Assembly: GCA_003973505.1 (NCBI GenBank)
Contig: QNXT01000117.1
Location: forward strand, 1 to 5,192
Length of the DNA stretch: 5,192 nt
Reading direction: 5' to 3'
DNA from: Bacteroidota bacterium
GTDB taxonomy: Bacteria; Bacteroidota; Bacteroidia; Bacteroidales; UBA1556
Below are positions 1 to 5,185 of this stretch, piece after piece; position 1 is the stretch's first letter, and each line of letters starts with the position of its first letter. A program made the translations under genes and the position numbers. Below the pieces are notes generated by a model. The model saw only the letters and a program-made list of their open reading frames with translations, had not been told where the DNA came from and searched no databases.

Positions 1-14
1 ATTGACTTTTTTAT

Positions 15-118
15 ACAAATTTCGATAATTAGCTTATATACTTCCCCAAATATACTCGAATTATCTCGATAGTCCATCGTAAATTTGAGTCGTATATAAA
101 CTAATTATCTGAAACTGT
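15..118. repeat. Long imperfect inverted repeat downstream of argS
   Basis: The core arms are GATAATTAGCTTATATAC (24-41) and its near-perfect reverse complement at 92-109: 18 bp with one mismatch (C33 against A100). In RNA read from the minus strand that mismatch becomes a G-U pair, so the fold is fully paired in a read-through argS transcript. Allowing two one-base gaps, similarity extends outward to 15 and 118. Weaker pairing also continues inward (CAAAT around 47-51 with ATTTG around 83-87). The loop contains a small CGAT/ATCG hairpin (67-70 with 76-79). There is no immediate T-tract on either strand, so it is not a textbook intrinsic terminator. It may be an mRNA 3'-end structure, a decayed MITE-like element or a structured RNA. 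The rest of 1-163 shows no gene. Confidence 0.6.
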
Positions 119-163
119 GAGCAAAGCTTACATCGAACTCAGGTTAATACATTATCAATTATT

Positions 164-1954
164 TTACATACGATTAGGAACAGTTACTCCCAATAATTTC
201 ATTGCTAAGGAAAGCACTTTTGCAGTCTGCATCGATAAGTCGAAACGGAATAGTGCTCGAGATAAATCCGTTTCGTTAAGAATGTGATTATCATGATAGA
301 ATGAATTGTATTCCTTGGCCAAATCATAGGCGTAATTTGCTATTACAGCAGGACTAAACATTGCAGCAGCTTGTTGAATCACCTCAGGGAAAGTTCCTAA
401 GAAATTCATCAAATAGCGTTCTTTCTCATTCATTTCACCAGCATAGGGTTTTTTGTCGATATTGCGGAAAGCTGCATTTTCCGATTTCCGCTCCACCGAT
501 TTAATACGAGCATGAGTATATTGTATAAATGGACCTGTATTCCCGTTAAAATCAATGGATTCTTTTGGGTTAAACATCATCTTCTTCTTAGGGTCGACTT
601 TCAATAAGAAATATTTCAAAGCCCCCATTCCCAAATTATAGAACAGTTGATCAGCTTCCTCTTTCGAAAAATCGTCAACTTTACCCAACTCACGGGTGGT
701 TTTTTCGGCAGTAGTTACCATTTCATCAATCAAATCATCGGCATCGACTACCGTACCCTCACGCGATTTCATTTTGCCTTCAGGCAATTCTACCATACCG
801 TAGGATATATGGGTAATATTTTCGCTCCAGTCAAAACCTAATTTACGAAGTACAATTTTCAAAACATCGAAATGATAATTCTGCTCATTCCCCACCACAT
901 ACATCATAGCTTGTGGATTATAATCCTGCTGACGCAAATTGGCCGTTCCAATATCTTGTGTCATATAAACCGAAGTGCCATCTGCACGAAGCAAGAGTTT
1001 TTGATCCAAACCTTCGTCAGTCAAATCAGCCCAAACGGCACCATTCTCACTTTGATATAAAATACCCTCTTTTAGGCCTTTCATTACAATCTCTTTCCCC
1101 AAAAGATAGGTCTCCGACTCATAGTATATTTTATCAAAATCAACACCAAGACGTTTGTATGTCACATCAAATCCGGCATATACCCAGCTATTCATGGTTT
1201 CCCAAAGTTGATAAACCTCTGGTTTTTTCGCTTCCCAATCGCGTAACATTTGCTGTGCTTCAAGCATCAAAGGAGCTTGCTTTTTTGCTTCATCCTCTTC
1301 TATGCCTTTTGCCATCAATGCTTTTATCTCGGCTTTATATTCTTGATCAAATTTTACATAGTATTTTCCAACAAGATGATCACCTTTAATGCCACTGCTC
1401 TCTGGAGTTTCTCCATTGCCCCACTTTTGCCATGCCAACATCGACTTGCAAATATGGATTCCACGATCGTTTACCAGATTTACCTTTTTTACATTTTGTC
1501 CGCTAGCTTTCAAAATCTCAGCAATGGAATATCCCAACAGATTGTTACGAATATGACCAAGGTGCAAGGGCTTATTGGTATTTGGTGATGAATACTCAAT
1601 TACTATTGGCTTTGAATTCGTATCAATTTCCTGTATGCCAAATTGATTGTCAGCTTTGGCCTTTTCAAATTGAGCCAACCAATAAGCATTCTCTACAAGC
1701 AAGTTCAAGAAGCCTTTTATTACATCAAACGATTTCAAATCAGCAATATTCGAAACCAAATATTCACCCATTAAGTTGGCAACCTCCTCTGGTTTTTTAC
1801 GTGCAAATCGCACAAACGGAAATACATTCACAGTATAATCACCCTCAATCTCACGGCGCGTTTGCTGTATTTTAACTTGCTCAATATCAATATCGGCATC
1901 AAATATCTCTTTGAAACCTTTTACAAATTGCTCTCGAATAATTTGCTCTATCAT
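164..1954 (-). CDS. argS: Arginyl-tRNA synthetase (class I)
   Basis: The product charges tRNA-Arg with arginine using ATP, in the cytoplasm, for protein synthesis. It is 596 residues, a normal length for bacterial ArgS. An N-terminal Add-1-type tRNA-recognition domain covers about residues 1-95. The catalytic Rossmann core follows, with the class I HIGH signature as HLGH (131-134) inside YSSPNTNKPLHLGH, which is typical of ArgS. The KMSKS equivalent is KMKSR (394-398) in PEGKMKSREGTVVDADDL. The C-terminal DALR anticodon-binding domain runs from about 470 (GPFIQYTHARI) to the end, which closes with the usual PNRM. The start at 1954 gives the expected N-terminus; no strong Shine-Dalgarno is present, as is normal in this phylum. 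The gene is monocistronic here, divergent from the sigma-factor gene, and intact. Plus-strand open frames inside it are shadows. Confidence 0.98.
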   Translation of the reverse strand: MIEQIIREQFVKGFKEIFDADIDIEQVKIQQTRREIEGDYTVNVFPFVRFARKKPEEVANLMGEYLVSNIADLKSFDVIKGFLNLLVENAYWLAQFEKAKADNQFGIQEIDTNSKPIVIEYSSPNTNKPLHLGHIRNNLLGYSIAEILKASGQNVKKVNLVNDRGIHICKSMLAWQKWGNGETPESSGIKGDHLVGKYYVKFDQEYKAEIKALMAKGIEEDEAKKQAPLMLEAQQMLRDWEAKKPEVYQLWETMNSWVYAGFDVTYKRLGVDFDKIYYESETYLLGKEIVMKGLKEGILYQSENGAVWADLTDEGLDQKLLLRADGTSVYMTQDIGTANLRQQDYNPQAMMYVVGNEQNYHFDVLKIVLRKLGFDWSENITHISYGMVELPEGKMKSREGTVVDADDLIDEMVTTAEKTTRELGKVDDFSKEEADQLFYNLGMGALKYFLLKVDPKKKMMFNPKESIDFNGNTGPFIQYTHARIKSVERKSENAAFRNIDKKPYAGEMNEKERYLMNFLGTFPEVIQQAAAMFSPAVIANYAYDLAKEYNSFYHDNHILNETDLSRALFRFDLSMQTAKVLSLAMKLLGVTVPNRM

Positions 1955-1974
1955 AATTTGAATATCTTTCTATT

Positions 1975-2008
1975 AAAAGCCTTACTCTATAAAGTATAGG
2001 GCTGTCAT
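1975..2008 (-). promoter_or_regulatory. argS leader with mini-ORF and imperfect hairpin
   Basis: Between the argS promoter and start codon, the minus strand holds ATG at 2008-2006 followed by seven codons and TAA (1984-1982), encoding MTALYFIE. The same bases can fold into an imperfect hairpin (about 2003-1978): AGCC pairs with GGCT, then TAT with GTA (one G-U pair) and CT with AG, with two mismatches and a TTAT loop. A short run of T follows. The start context of the mini-ORF (2002-2016) matches the argS start context (1948-1962) at 13 of 15 positions, sharing CAAATTATGA. A role in attenuation or translational control is inference; the hairpin is weak and chance is possible. Confidence 0.3.
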
Positions 2009-2019
2009 AATTTGGATTG

Positions 2020-2046
2020 CAAAAGTATCAAAAAACAGTTGAACAA
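2020..2046 (-). promoter_or_regulatory. Probable argS promoter (Bacteroidetes type)
   Basis: On the minus strand TACTTTTG (2027-2020) matches the Bacteroidetes -7 consensus TAnnTTTG exactly and is followed by C, giving the common TTTGC form. A TTG (2046-2044) lies 16 bp upstream, a little closer than the usual 19-21 bp for the -33 element. Transcription would start near 2013-2016, giving a leader of about 60 nt before argS. The -33 TTG lies inside one arm of the intergenic inverted repeat (2034-2046). Confidence 0.55.
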
Positions 2047-2114
2047 TAGGAAGAATTTCGGTTGTAATACATTTATAGCGTTAAATTATAGAAATTTCGA
2101 GTTCTTCAACTGTT
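2034..2114. repeat. 13-bp inverted repeat in divergent argS/sigma intergenic region
   Basis: AACAGTTGAACAA (2034-2046) and TTGTTCAACTGTT-like TTCTTCAACTGTT (2102-2114) are inverted copies with 12 of 13 positions matching; the outer 10 bp (AACAGTTGAA with TTCAACTGTT) are perfect. They are separated by 55 bp of AT-rich sequence. The left arm overlaps the putative -33 site of argS. The pair could be two half-sites for a regulator acting on one or both divergent genes, or a chance match; no known operator is recognised. Confidence 0.4.
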
Positions 2115-2194
2115 ATTCTAAAAATGAAAGCTTAAATTTGGAATTAAATCATTTACTCATTTAAGGTTTTAAACCAATACACAAAAGATTTATC

Positions 2195-2202
2195 TACATT
2201 TG
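2195..2202 (+). promoter_or_regulatory. Candidate -7 element directly before the sigma-factor start codon
   Basis: TACATTTG matches TAnnTTTG exactly and ends four bases before the ATG at 2207. Transcription from it would begin at or within a few bases of the ATG, giving a leaderless or almost leaderless mRNA. No clear TTTG/TTG -33 element lies 19-21 bp upstream; that position instead holds the palindrome GGTTTTAAACC (2165-2175). A second exact match, TAAATTTG (2133-2140), would give a conventional leader of about 60 nt and is the main alternative, also without a clear -33 element. In such AT-rich DNA one of these may be chance. Confidence 0.4.
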
Positions 2203-2206
2203 TAAT

Positions 2207-2755
2207 ATGTCAAATTATACTGATCAAGATATTTTAGCACTTTGCCGTAATCCGGAAACCAAGGAGCGCGGCTTTCGTATTTTAATGAGTCAGTATAAGG
2301 AACGTACCTATTGGCATATTCGTCATATTTTACTCGATCACGATGATGCCAACGACATTACCCAAGACACATTTGTGAAAGTATGGAAGAATCTCGAAAA
2401 ATTTCGTGGCGATTCTTCACTTTTCTCATGGATTTATCGTATTGCTACCAATGAAAGTCTGAATTTTCTCCGTAAAATGAAGAACAAAGCCACCTCACCA
2501 ATAGATAAAGTGGAGTACTTATTGGTAAATAAATTAGATGATAATAGCTTGATGACAGGTGATGAAATTGAAAGAAAGCTTCAAAGGTCATTACTCGAAT
2601 TGCCTGAAAAACAAAGATTGGTTTTTAATATGCGCTATTTTGAAGACTTAAAATACCAAGAAATATCCGATATTCTTGGTACGTCAATCGGAGGATTAAA
2701 GGCTTCGTATCATCATGCAATTAAAAAAATTGAAGAAAACTTAAAAATGGATTAA
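2207..2755 (+). CDS. ECF-type RNA polymerase sigma factor
   Basis: This is a 182-residue alternative sigma factor that would direct RNA polymerase to a specific promoter set. The sigma-70 region 2 domain covers about residues 22-92. It includes the core-binding stretch DDANDITQDTFVKVWKNL (from about 46) and the -10 recognition/melting helix SLFSWIYRIATNESLNFLRK (71-90). A short linker (about 93-118) leads to sigma-70 region 4 (about 121-178), with LPEKQRLVFNMRYFEDLKYQ and a helix-turn-helix ending GGLKASYHHAIKKIEENL. This LKASYHHA-IKKIE ending is characteristic of a Bacteroidetes ECF group. The lack of regions 1 and 3 fits the ECF class. The start is fixed because the next Met (residue 27) would cut into region 2. 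It is followed after 40 bp by a single-pass membrane protein, the usual place for an anti-sigma factor. Its target promoters cannot be told from this window. Confidence 0.95.
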   Translation: MSNYTDQDILALCRNPETKERGFRILMSQYKERTYWHIRHILLDHDDANDITQDTFVKVWKNLEKFRGDSSLFSWIYRIATNESLNFLRKMKNKATSPIDKVEYLLVNKLDDNSLMTGDEIERKLQRSLLELPEKQRLVFNMRYFEDLKYQEISDILGTSIGGLKASYHHAIKKIEENLKMD

Positions 2756-2756
2756 A

Positions 2757-2784
2757 CCTTTTGATGACTTACTCATCATAAAGG
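2757..2784 (+). promoter_or_regulatory. 11-bp hairpin between the sigma factor and its partner gene
   Basis: CCTTTTGATGA (2757-2767) pairs with TCATCATAAAGG (2773-2784) around a CTTAC loop: 11 base pairs interrupted only by one bulged T (2779). It begins immediately after the sigma-factor stop codon (TAA, 2753-2755) and ends 11 bases before the next ATG. No T-tract follows, so it is not an intrinsic terminator. It could set the ratio of sigma factor to partner protein through mRNA stability, processing or limiting ribosome access. The two genes are otherwise arranged as an operon. Confidence 0.55.
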
Positions 2785-2795
2785 TCGCGAATGAT

Positions 2796-4181
2796 ATGAA
2801 AGAAAAAAGTAATATAGAGGACATTAATCAAGAACTGCAAGGTTTCCCAAAGCTGAAAAGCTTAAAGGGGAAACAGACCTTTAGCGTTCCAGATTCTTAT
2901 TTCGACAATCTTGAAGACAGTATCATGTCTAAGATTGAGAATGAGGCTGTCCCTACATCTGCTCGAAAATTTCATTTAAGTACTAAGCAAATACTATATT
3001 ATGTTGCGGCAGCAAGCATAATAAGTATTTTTGTTTTTATAGCATTTCGCTCAGCAAACCAATCAACAAACCAACCTCCAATTGCAATTCAACCAAACAA
3101 AACCCTTAATACGAATAACTCAATTGTAGAGGTCGGTGCAGGTAATAAAAAGCCTGAAAAGAATGTCGCTAAGAAAAATGACAATGAAACGATTCAAAAG
3201 GTAGAGACAGCCAACGAAAAGTCAATTGCTATTGAAGAAAATAATACTCCTATTAATAAGGTGTCAAACAATAAGCAAAAAATTCATCAAAATAGCCATA
3301 AGTCTAATATCACTTCAAGCCATGATGATACCCCAGAATACGAAATGGCAAATAATAATCAGGAATTCAATGGAGATATTAGTTCTAGAGAGCTAAATGG
3401 ACAAGTTGTTTCAGGAGGTTCAATAAATACGGTAAATTCCAATACTTCATCATCACTTAGTATAGCACGTACAGCAATTCAAAAAGATTTGTATTTAGGA
3501 GATAACATTTGTAGCAGTGAGCCAGTAAAACTTAATGCTTTCATTAAAGATATAGACAGTTTGAAATATAAATGGTCAACAGGTGATACTACGGCAATCA
3601 TTATCGTTAGAGAAAGTGGTGATTATTGGGTTAAGGTTTACGATATTAAAAACAATTTTCTTGGATCAGACACCATAAATGTTAGAATAGTAAATAAGCC
3701 TAATCCTAATCTTGGTGCCGATAAAAGCATTTGCAATTATGAGTCATTGTTGATTTCTTCAGGATGTAATAATACAGAATTCGATTATCAATGGTCTATT
3801 AGTGATGCAACAACTCCTGAAATCTATTTAACGGATATGAATCCGGGTGTTTATACCATTACACTTTGGGTGAAAAGTTGTGCAGATACCATTAGCAGCA
3901 CGATGAGGCTTACGGTGAATGATTGTAATTTGAAAATTCCTAATGTAATTACACCCAATGGAGATGGCCGGAACGATCGTTTCGTAATTTCTGGACTTGA
4001 GCATTATCCAGGTAGTCAATTACACATTTTAGATAGGAATGGTCATATTGTTTTCGAGGCTATCGATTATCAAAACAATTGGGATGCTAGTAATATCCCT
4101 TCGGGAACCTATTTCTACCGTTTGCAACTTAACGATGGAAAAGCTTCTGAGAAAAATGGTACTTTGTCAATAATCCGATAA
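2796..4181 (+). CDS. Putative membrane anti-sigma/sensor protein with T9SS type B C-terminal domain
   Basis: This 461-residue protein has an unusual mosaic architecture. Residues 1-64 are a hydrophilic segment with VPDSYFDNLEDSIMSKI (31-47), resembling the xVPxxYFxxL motif of small proteins encoded beside Bacteroidetes ECF sigma factors. One transmembrane helix follows (about 66-84), with positive charges before it, predicting the N-terminus in the cytoplasm. Residues 90-230 are a low-complexity linker rich in N, K, S, T and E. Two Ig/PKD-like units follow (about 232-299 and 303-375), with motifs YKWSTGDT, SGDYWVKV, LGADKSIC and PGVYTITLWV. The C-terminus (about 377-461) is a CHU_C / gliding-motility C-terminal (T9SS type B sorting) domain: IPNVITPNGDGRNDRF, LHILDRNGHIVFE, NNWDASNIPSGTYFYRL and the NGTLSIIR ending. 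No conventional N-terminal signal peptide and no zinc anti-sigma HxxxCxxC motif is seen. A sigma-inhibiting role is inferred from position and the YF motif; the alternative is a surface protein merely co-transcribed with the sigma gene. Confidence 0.85.
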   Translation: MKEKSNIEDINQELQGFPKLKSLKGKQTFSVPDSYFDNLEDSIMSKIENEAVPTSARKFHLSTKQILYYVAAASIISIFVFIAFRSANQSTNQPPIAIQPNKTLNTNNSIVEVGAGNKKPEKNVAKKNDNETIQKVETANEKSIAIEENNTPINKVSNNKQKIHQNSHKSNITSSHDDTPEYEMANNNQEFNGDISSRELNGQVVSGGSINTVNSNTSSSLSIARTAIQKDLYLGDNICSSEPVKLNAFIKDIDSLKYKWSTGDTTAIIIVRESGDYWVKVYDIKNNFLGSDTINVRIVNKPNPNLGADKSICNYESLLISSGCNNTEFDYQWSISDATTPEIYLTDMNPGVYTITLWVKSCADTISSTMRLTVNDCNLKIPNVITPNGDGRNDRFVISGLEHYPGSQLHILDRNGHIVFEAIDYQNNWDASNIPSGTYFYRLQLNDGKASEKNGTLSIIR

Positions 4182-4191
4182 ATATTTTTTG
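4163..4191 (+). promoter_or_regulatory. Possible pnuC promoter overlapping the end of the preceding gene
   Basis: TTTG (4163-4166) lies within the last codons of the upstream gene, and TATTTTTTG (4183-4191) resembles TAnnTTTG with one extra T, followed by CA as in other promoters of this window. The spacing between elements is 16 bp. The match is imperfect in both spacing and -7 element, and pnuC may instead be read from the sigma-factor promoter, since the gap between the genes is only 44 bp. Confidence 0.3.
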
Positions 4192-4199
4192 CATATTCG

Positions 4200-4220
4200 C
4201 ACCTTATATAAATTAAGGTG
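4200..4220 (+). promoter_or_regulatory. Hairpin immediately upstream of pnuC start
   Basis: CACCTTA (4200-4206) and TAAGGTG (4214-4220) form a perfect 7-bp stem around the loop TATAAAT, five bases before the pnuC ATG. The right arm contains the purine stretch AAGG, the nearest thing to a ribosome-binding site here, so the stem could sequester it. No T-tract follows, which argues against a terminator. No TPP, FMN or NAD-type riboswitch fits in the 44-bp gap. Confidence 0.45.
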
Positions 4221-4225
4221 TATCC

Positions 4226-4849
4226 ATGAATGATATTTTTCAAAGTTTTCTTCAACAATTAGCAGCAACCACTCTTATTGAGACCATAGCAGTTACTTTT
4301 GGCATACTCAGTGTTTGGTTTGCTCGAAAAGAAAATATCCTAGTCTTTCCCACAGGGATCATTAGTGTTGTACTATATATAATAATATGTATTGATGTAA
4401 AATTATATGCAGATATGGGCATAAACGCTTTTTATTTTATCATGAGTGTTTATGGTTGGTATAATTGGACACATCAAAGTGGTAAAAATGAAGAACGCCT
4501 TATTAGTTACACCACAAATAAGGAAAAAATTATTATCGCTATAGCTCTAATAGCTTTCTTTTTTATTCTTTATTATACTTTAACGCACTTTACCGATAGT
4601 AATGTGCCCGTAATTGACTCCGTGACCACATCTATTTTCTTGGTCGGAATGTGGCTTATGGCACAAAAAAAAGTGGAGAATTGGACATTTTGGATCATTG
4701 GAGACGCAATATCGATTCCTCTATACATATATAAAGGGCTAATTCTATCCTCATTTCAATTTTTTATCTTTTTAATTCTAGCAATTTTGGGCTTAATAGA
4801 ATGGAGAAATAGGTATAGAAATAGTAAAACTATTGAAAGGGCCATTTAG
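4226..4849 (+). CDS. pnuC: PnuC-family nicotinamide riboside (vitamin) transporter
   Basis: This is an inner-membrane transporter of 207 residues, the normal PnuC length. The family moves non-phosphorylated vitamin precursors by facilitated diffusion, with trapping by a cytoplasmic kinase; nicotinamide riboside for NAD synthesis is the classic substrate. Family motifs are clear: VWFARKENILVFPTGIIS (30-47), LYADMGINAFYFIMSVYGWYNW (60-81) including the WxxW (W78, W81), and GMWLMAQKKVENWTFWIIGD (141-160). These are followed by AISIPLYIYKGLILSSFQ and IEWRNRY (191-197). About seven hydrophobic helices are visible, with a basic C-terminal tail. Some Bacteroidetes homologues (PnuT) carry thiamine and are usually preceded by a TPP riboswitch or sit beside a thiamine kinase. 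Neither is visible here, so nicotinamide riboside is preferred but not proven. It lies 44 bp after the membrane-protein gene on the same strand. Confidence 0.93.
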   Translation: MNDIFQSFLQQLAATTLIETIAVTFGILSVWFARKENILVFPTGIISVVLYIIICIDVKLYADMGINAFYFIMSVYGWYNWTHQSGKNEERLISYTTNKEKIIIAIALIAFFFILYYTLTHFTDSNVPVIDSVTTSIFLVGMWLMAQKKVENWTFWIIGDAISIPLYIYKGLILSSFQFFIFLILAILGLIEWRNRYRNSKTIERAI

Positions 4850-4900
4850 AAATGACGATTCTTACTAAACGAAACAATAATTCATAAAAATAATTATATA

Positions 4901-4931
4901 TTTATTTTATTGATAATCAATGAAAAATAAA
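4901..4931 (+). terminator. AT-rich hairpin after pnuC, weak terminator candidate
   Basis: TTTATTTT-ATTGAT (4901-4914) and ATCAAT-GAAA(AA)TAAA (4916-4931) can pair around a central A, with one G-U pair and a two-base bulge; the innermost pairs must open to form a loop. The stem is almost all A-T and the T-rich run (4942-4959) begins 10 bases downstream, so termination strength is doubtful. The same AT-rich stretch (about 4870-4970) may instead act as an UP-like element for the promoter array that follows. Nothing protein-coding is seen in 4850-5192. Confidence 0.3.
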
Positions 4932-4969
4932 ACAAATGTAAATTTTTCTAAATTTTTTTCACAAAAACA

Positions 4970-5000
4970 TTAGGATGTAAAGAAAAGTTGTTTACTTTTG
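4970..5000 (+). promoter_or_regulatory. Tandem promoter P1 (TAnnTTTG type)
   Basis: TACTTTTG (4993-5000) matches the Bacteroidetes -7 consensus exactly. It is preceded at 19 bp by TTAG (4970-4973), a degenerate -33 element, and followed by CAGCCGCTT. Transcription should start about 4-7 bases after 5000. AT-rich sequence with T-tracts lies directly upstream. It is the first of three similarly built promoters pointing right. Confidence 0.7.
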
Positions 5001-5063
5001 CAGCCGCTTTGGAAGGAAGATATGATGAGAGAGAAACAAAGCGAAAAAAGTTAATATTTTTTC

Positions 5064-5093
5064 TTGGACATAACAAAATAATATTTATCTTTG
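5064..5093 (+). promoter_or_regulatory. Tandem promoter P2
   Basis: TATCTTTG (5086-5093) is an exact -7 match, with TTG (5064-5066) 19 bp upstream and GCAGCCGCTT running on from its final G. It is the best consensus fit of the three promoters. An A6...T6 inverted repeat (5044-5049 with 5057-5062) lies directly upstream of its -33 element. Confidence 0.75.
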
Positions 5094-5155
5094 CAGCCGC
5101 TTAAATGGACAGCGATTTAGTTGAAAAGAAAAGCGAAAAAAAGATAAATTTTTTG

Positions 5156-5185
5156 TTTGTAGTTTGAAATAAATAATTATCTTTG
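5156..5185 (+). promoter_or_regulatory. Tandem promoter P3 at the right edge, probably for a stable-RNA operon
   Basis: TATCTTTG (5178-5185) is an exact -7 match, with TTTG (5156-5159) 18 bp upstream and GCAGCCCG running on from its final G to the window end. Strong tandem promoters of the TTTGCAGCC form are typical of the region before rRNA or tRNA operons in Bacteroidetes, so a 16S rRNA gene is expected to the right; its start is not in the window. Confidence 0.7.

Noticed and set aside
647..1875. Several plus-strand open frames (for example 647-841, 872-1060, 913-1389, 1250-1588, 1582-1875)
   Set aside because: They lie antisense inside the well-supported argS gene, give proteins without recognisable domains, and have no promoter or start context; they are shadows of argS codons.
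2006..2008. Upstream ATG as an alternative argS start
   Set aside because: It is closed by an in-frame TAA (1984-1982) before the argS start, so it cannot extend ArgS; it is kept only as a mini-ORF observation.
2791..2799. ATG at 2791 just before the membrane-protein start
   Set aside because: It reads ATG-ATA-TGA and stops at once, out of frame with the gene; too short to treat as a coding feature.
2796..3050. N-terminal signal peptide on the T9SS-domain protein
   Set aside because: The hydrophobic helix begins near residue 66 after a long charged segment, and no convincing signal-peptidase site follows it (the context is IAFRSANQS); a single-pass anchor with cytoplasmic N-terminus fits better.
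3828..4019. Minus-strand open frame of 63 codons
   Set aside because: It is antisense to the CHU_C-domain coding region, overlaps its conserved motif and has no recognisable protein features.
4182..4225. TPP riboswitch upstream of pnuC (would indicate thiamine transport)
   Set aside because: The gap is only 44 bp and lacks the conserved TPP-aptamer elements; only a simple hairpin is present.
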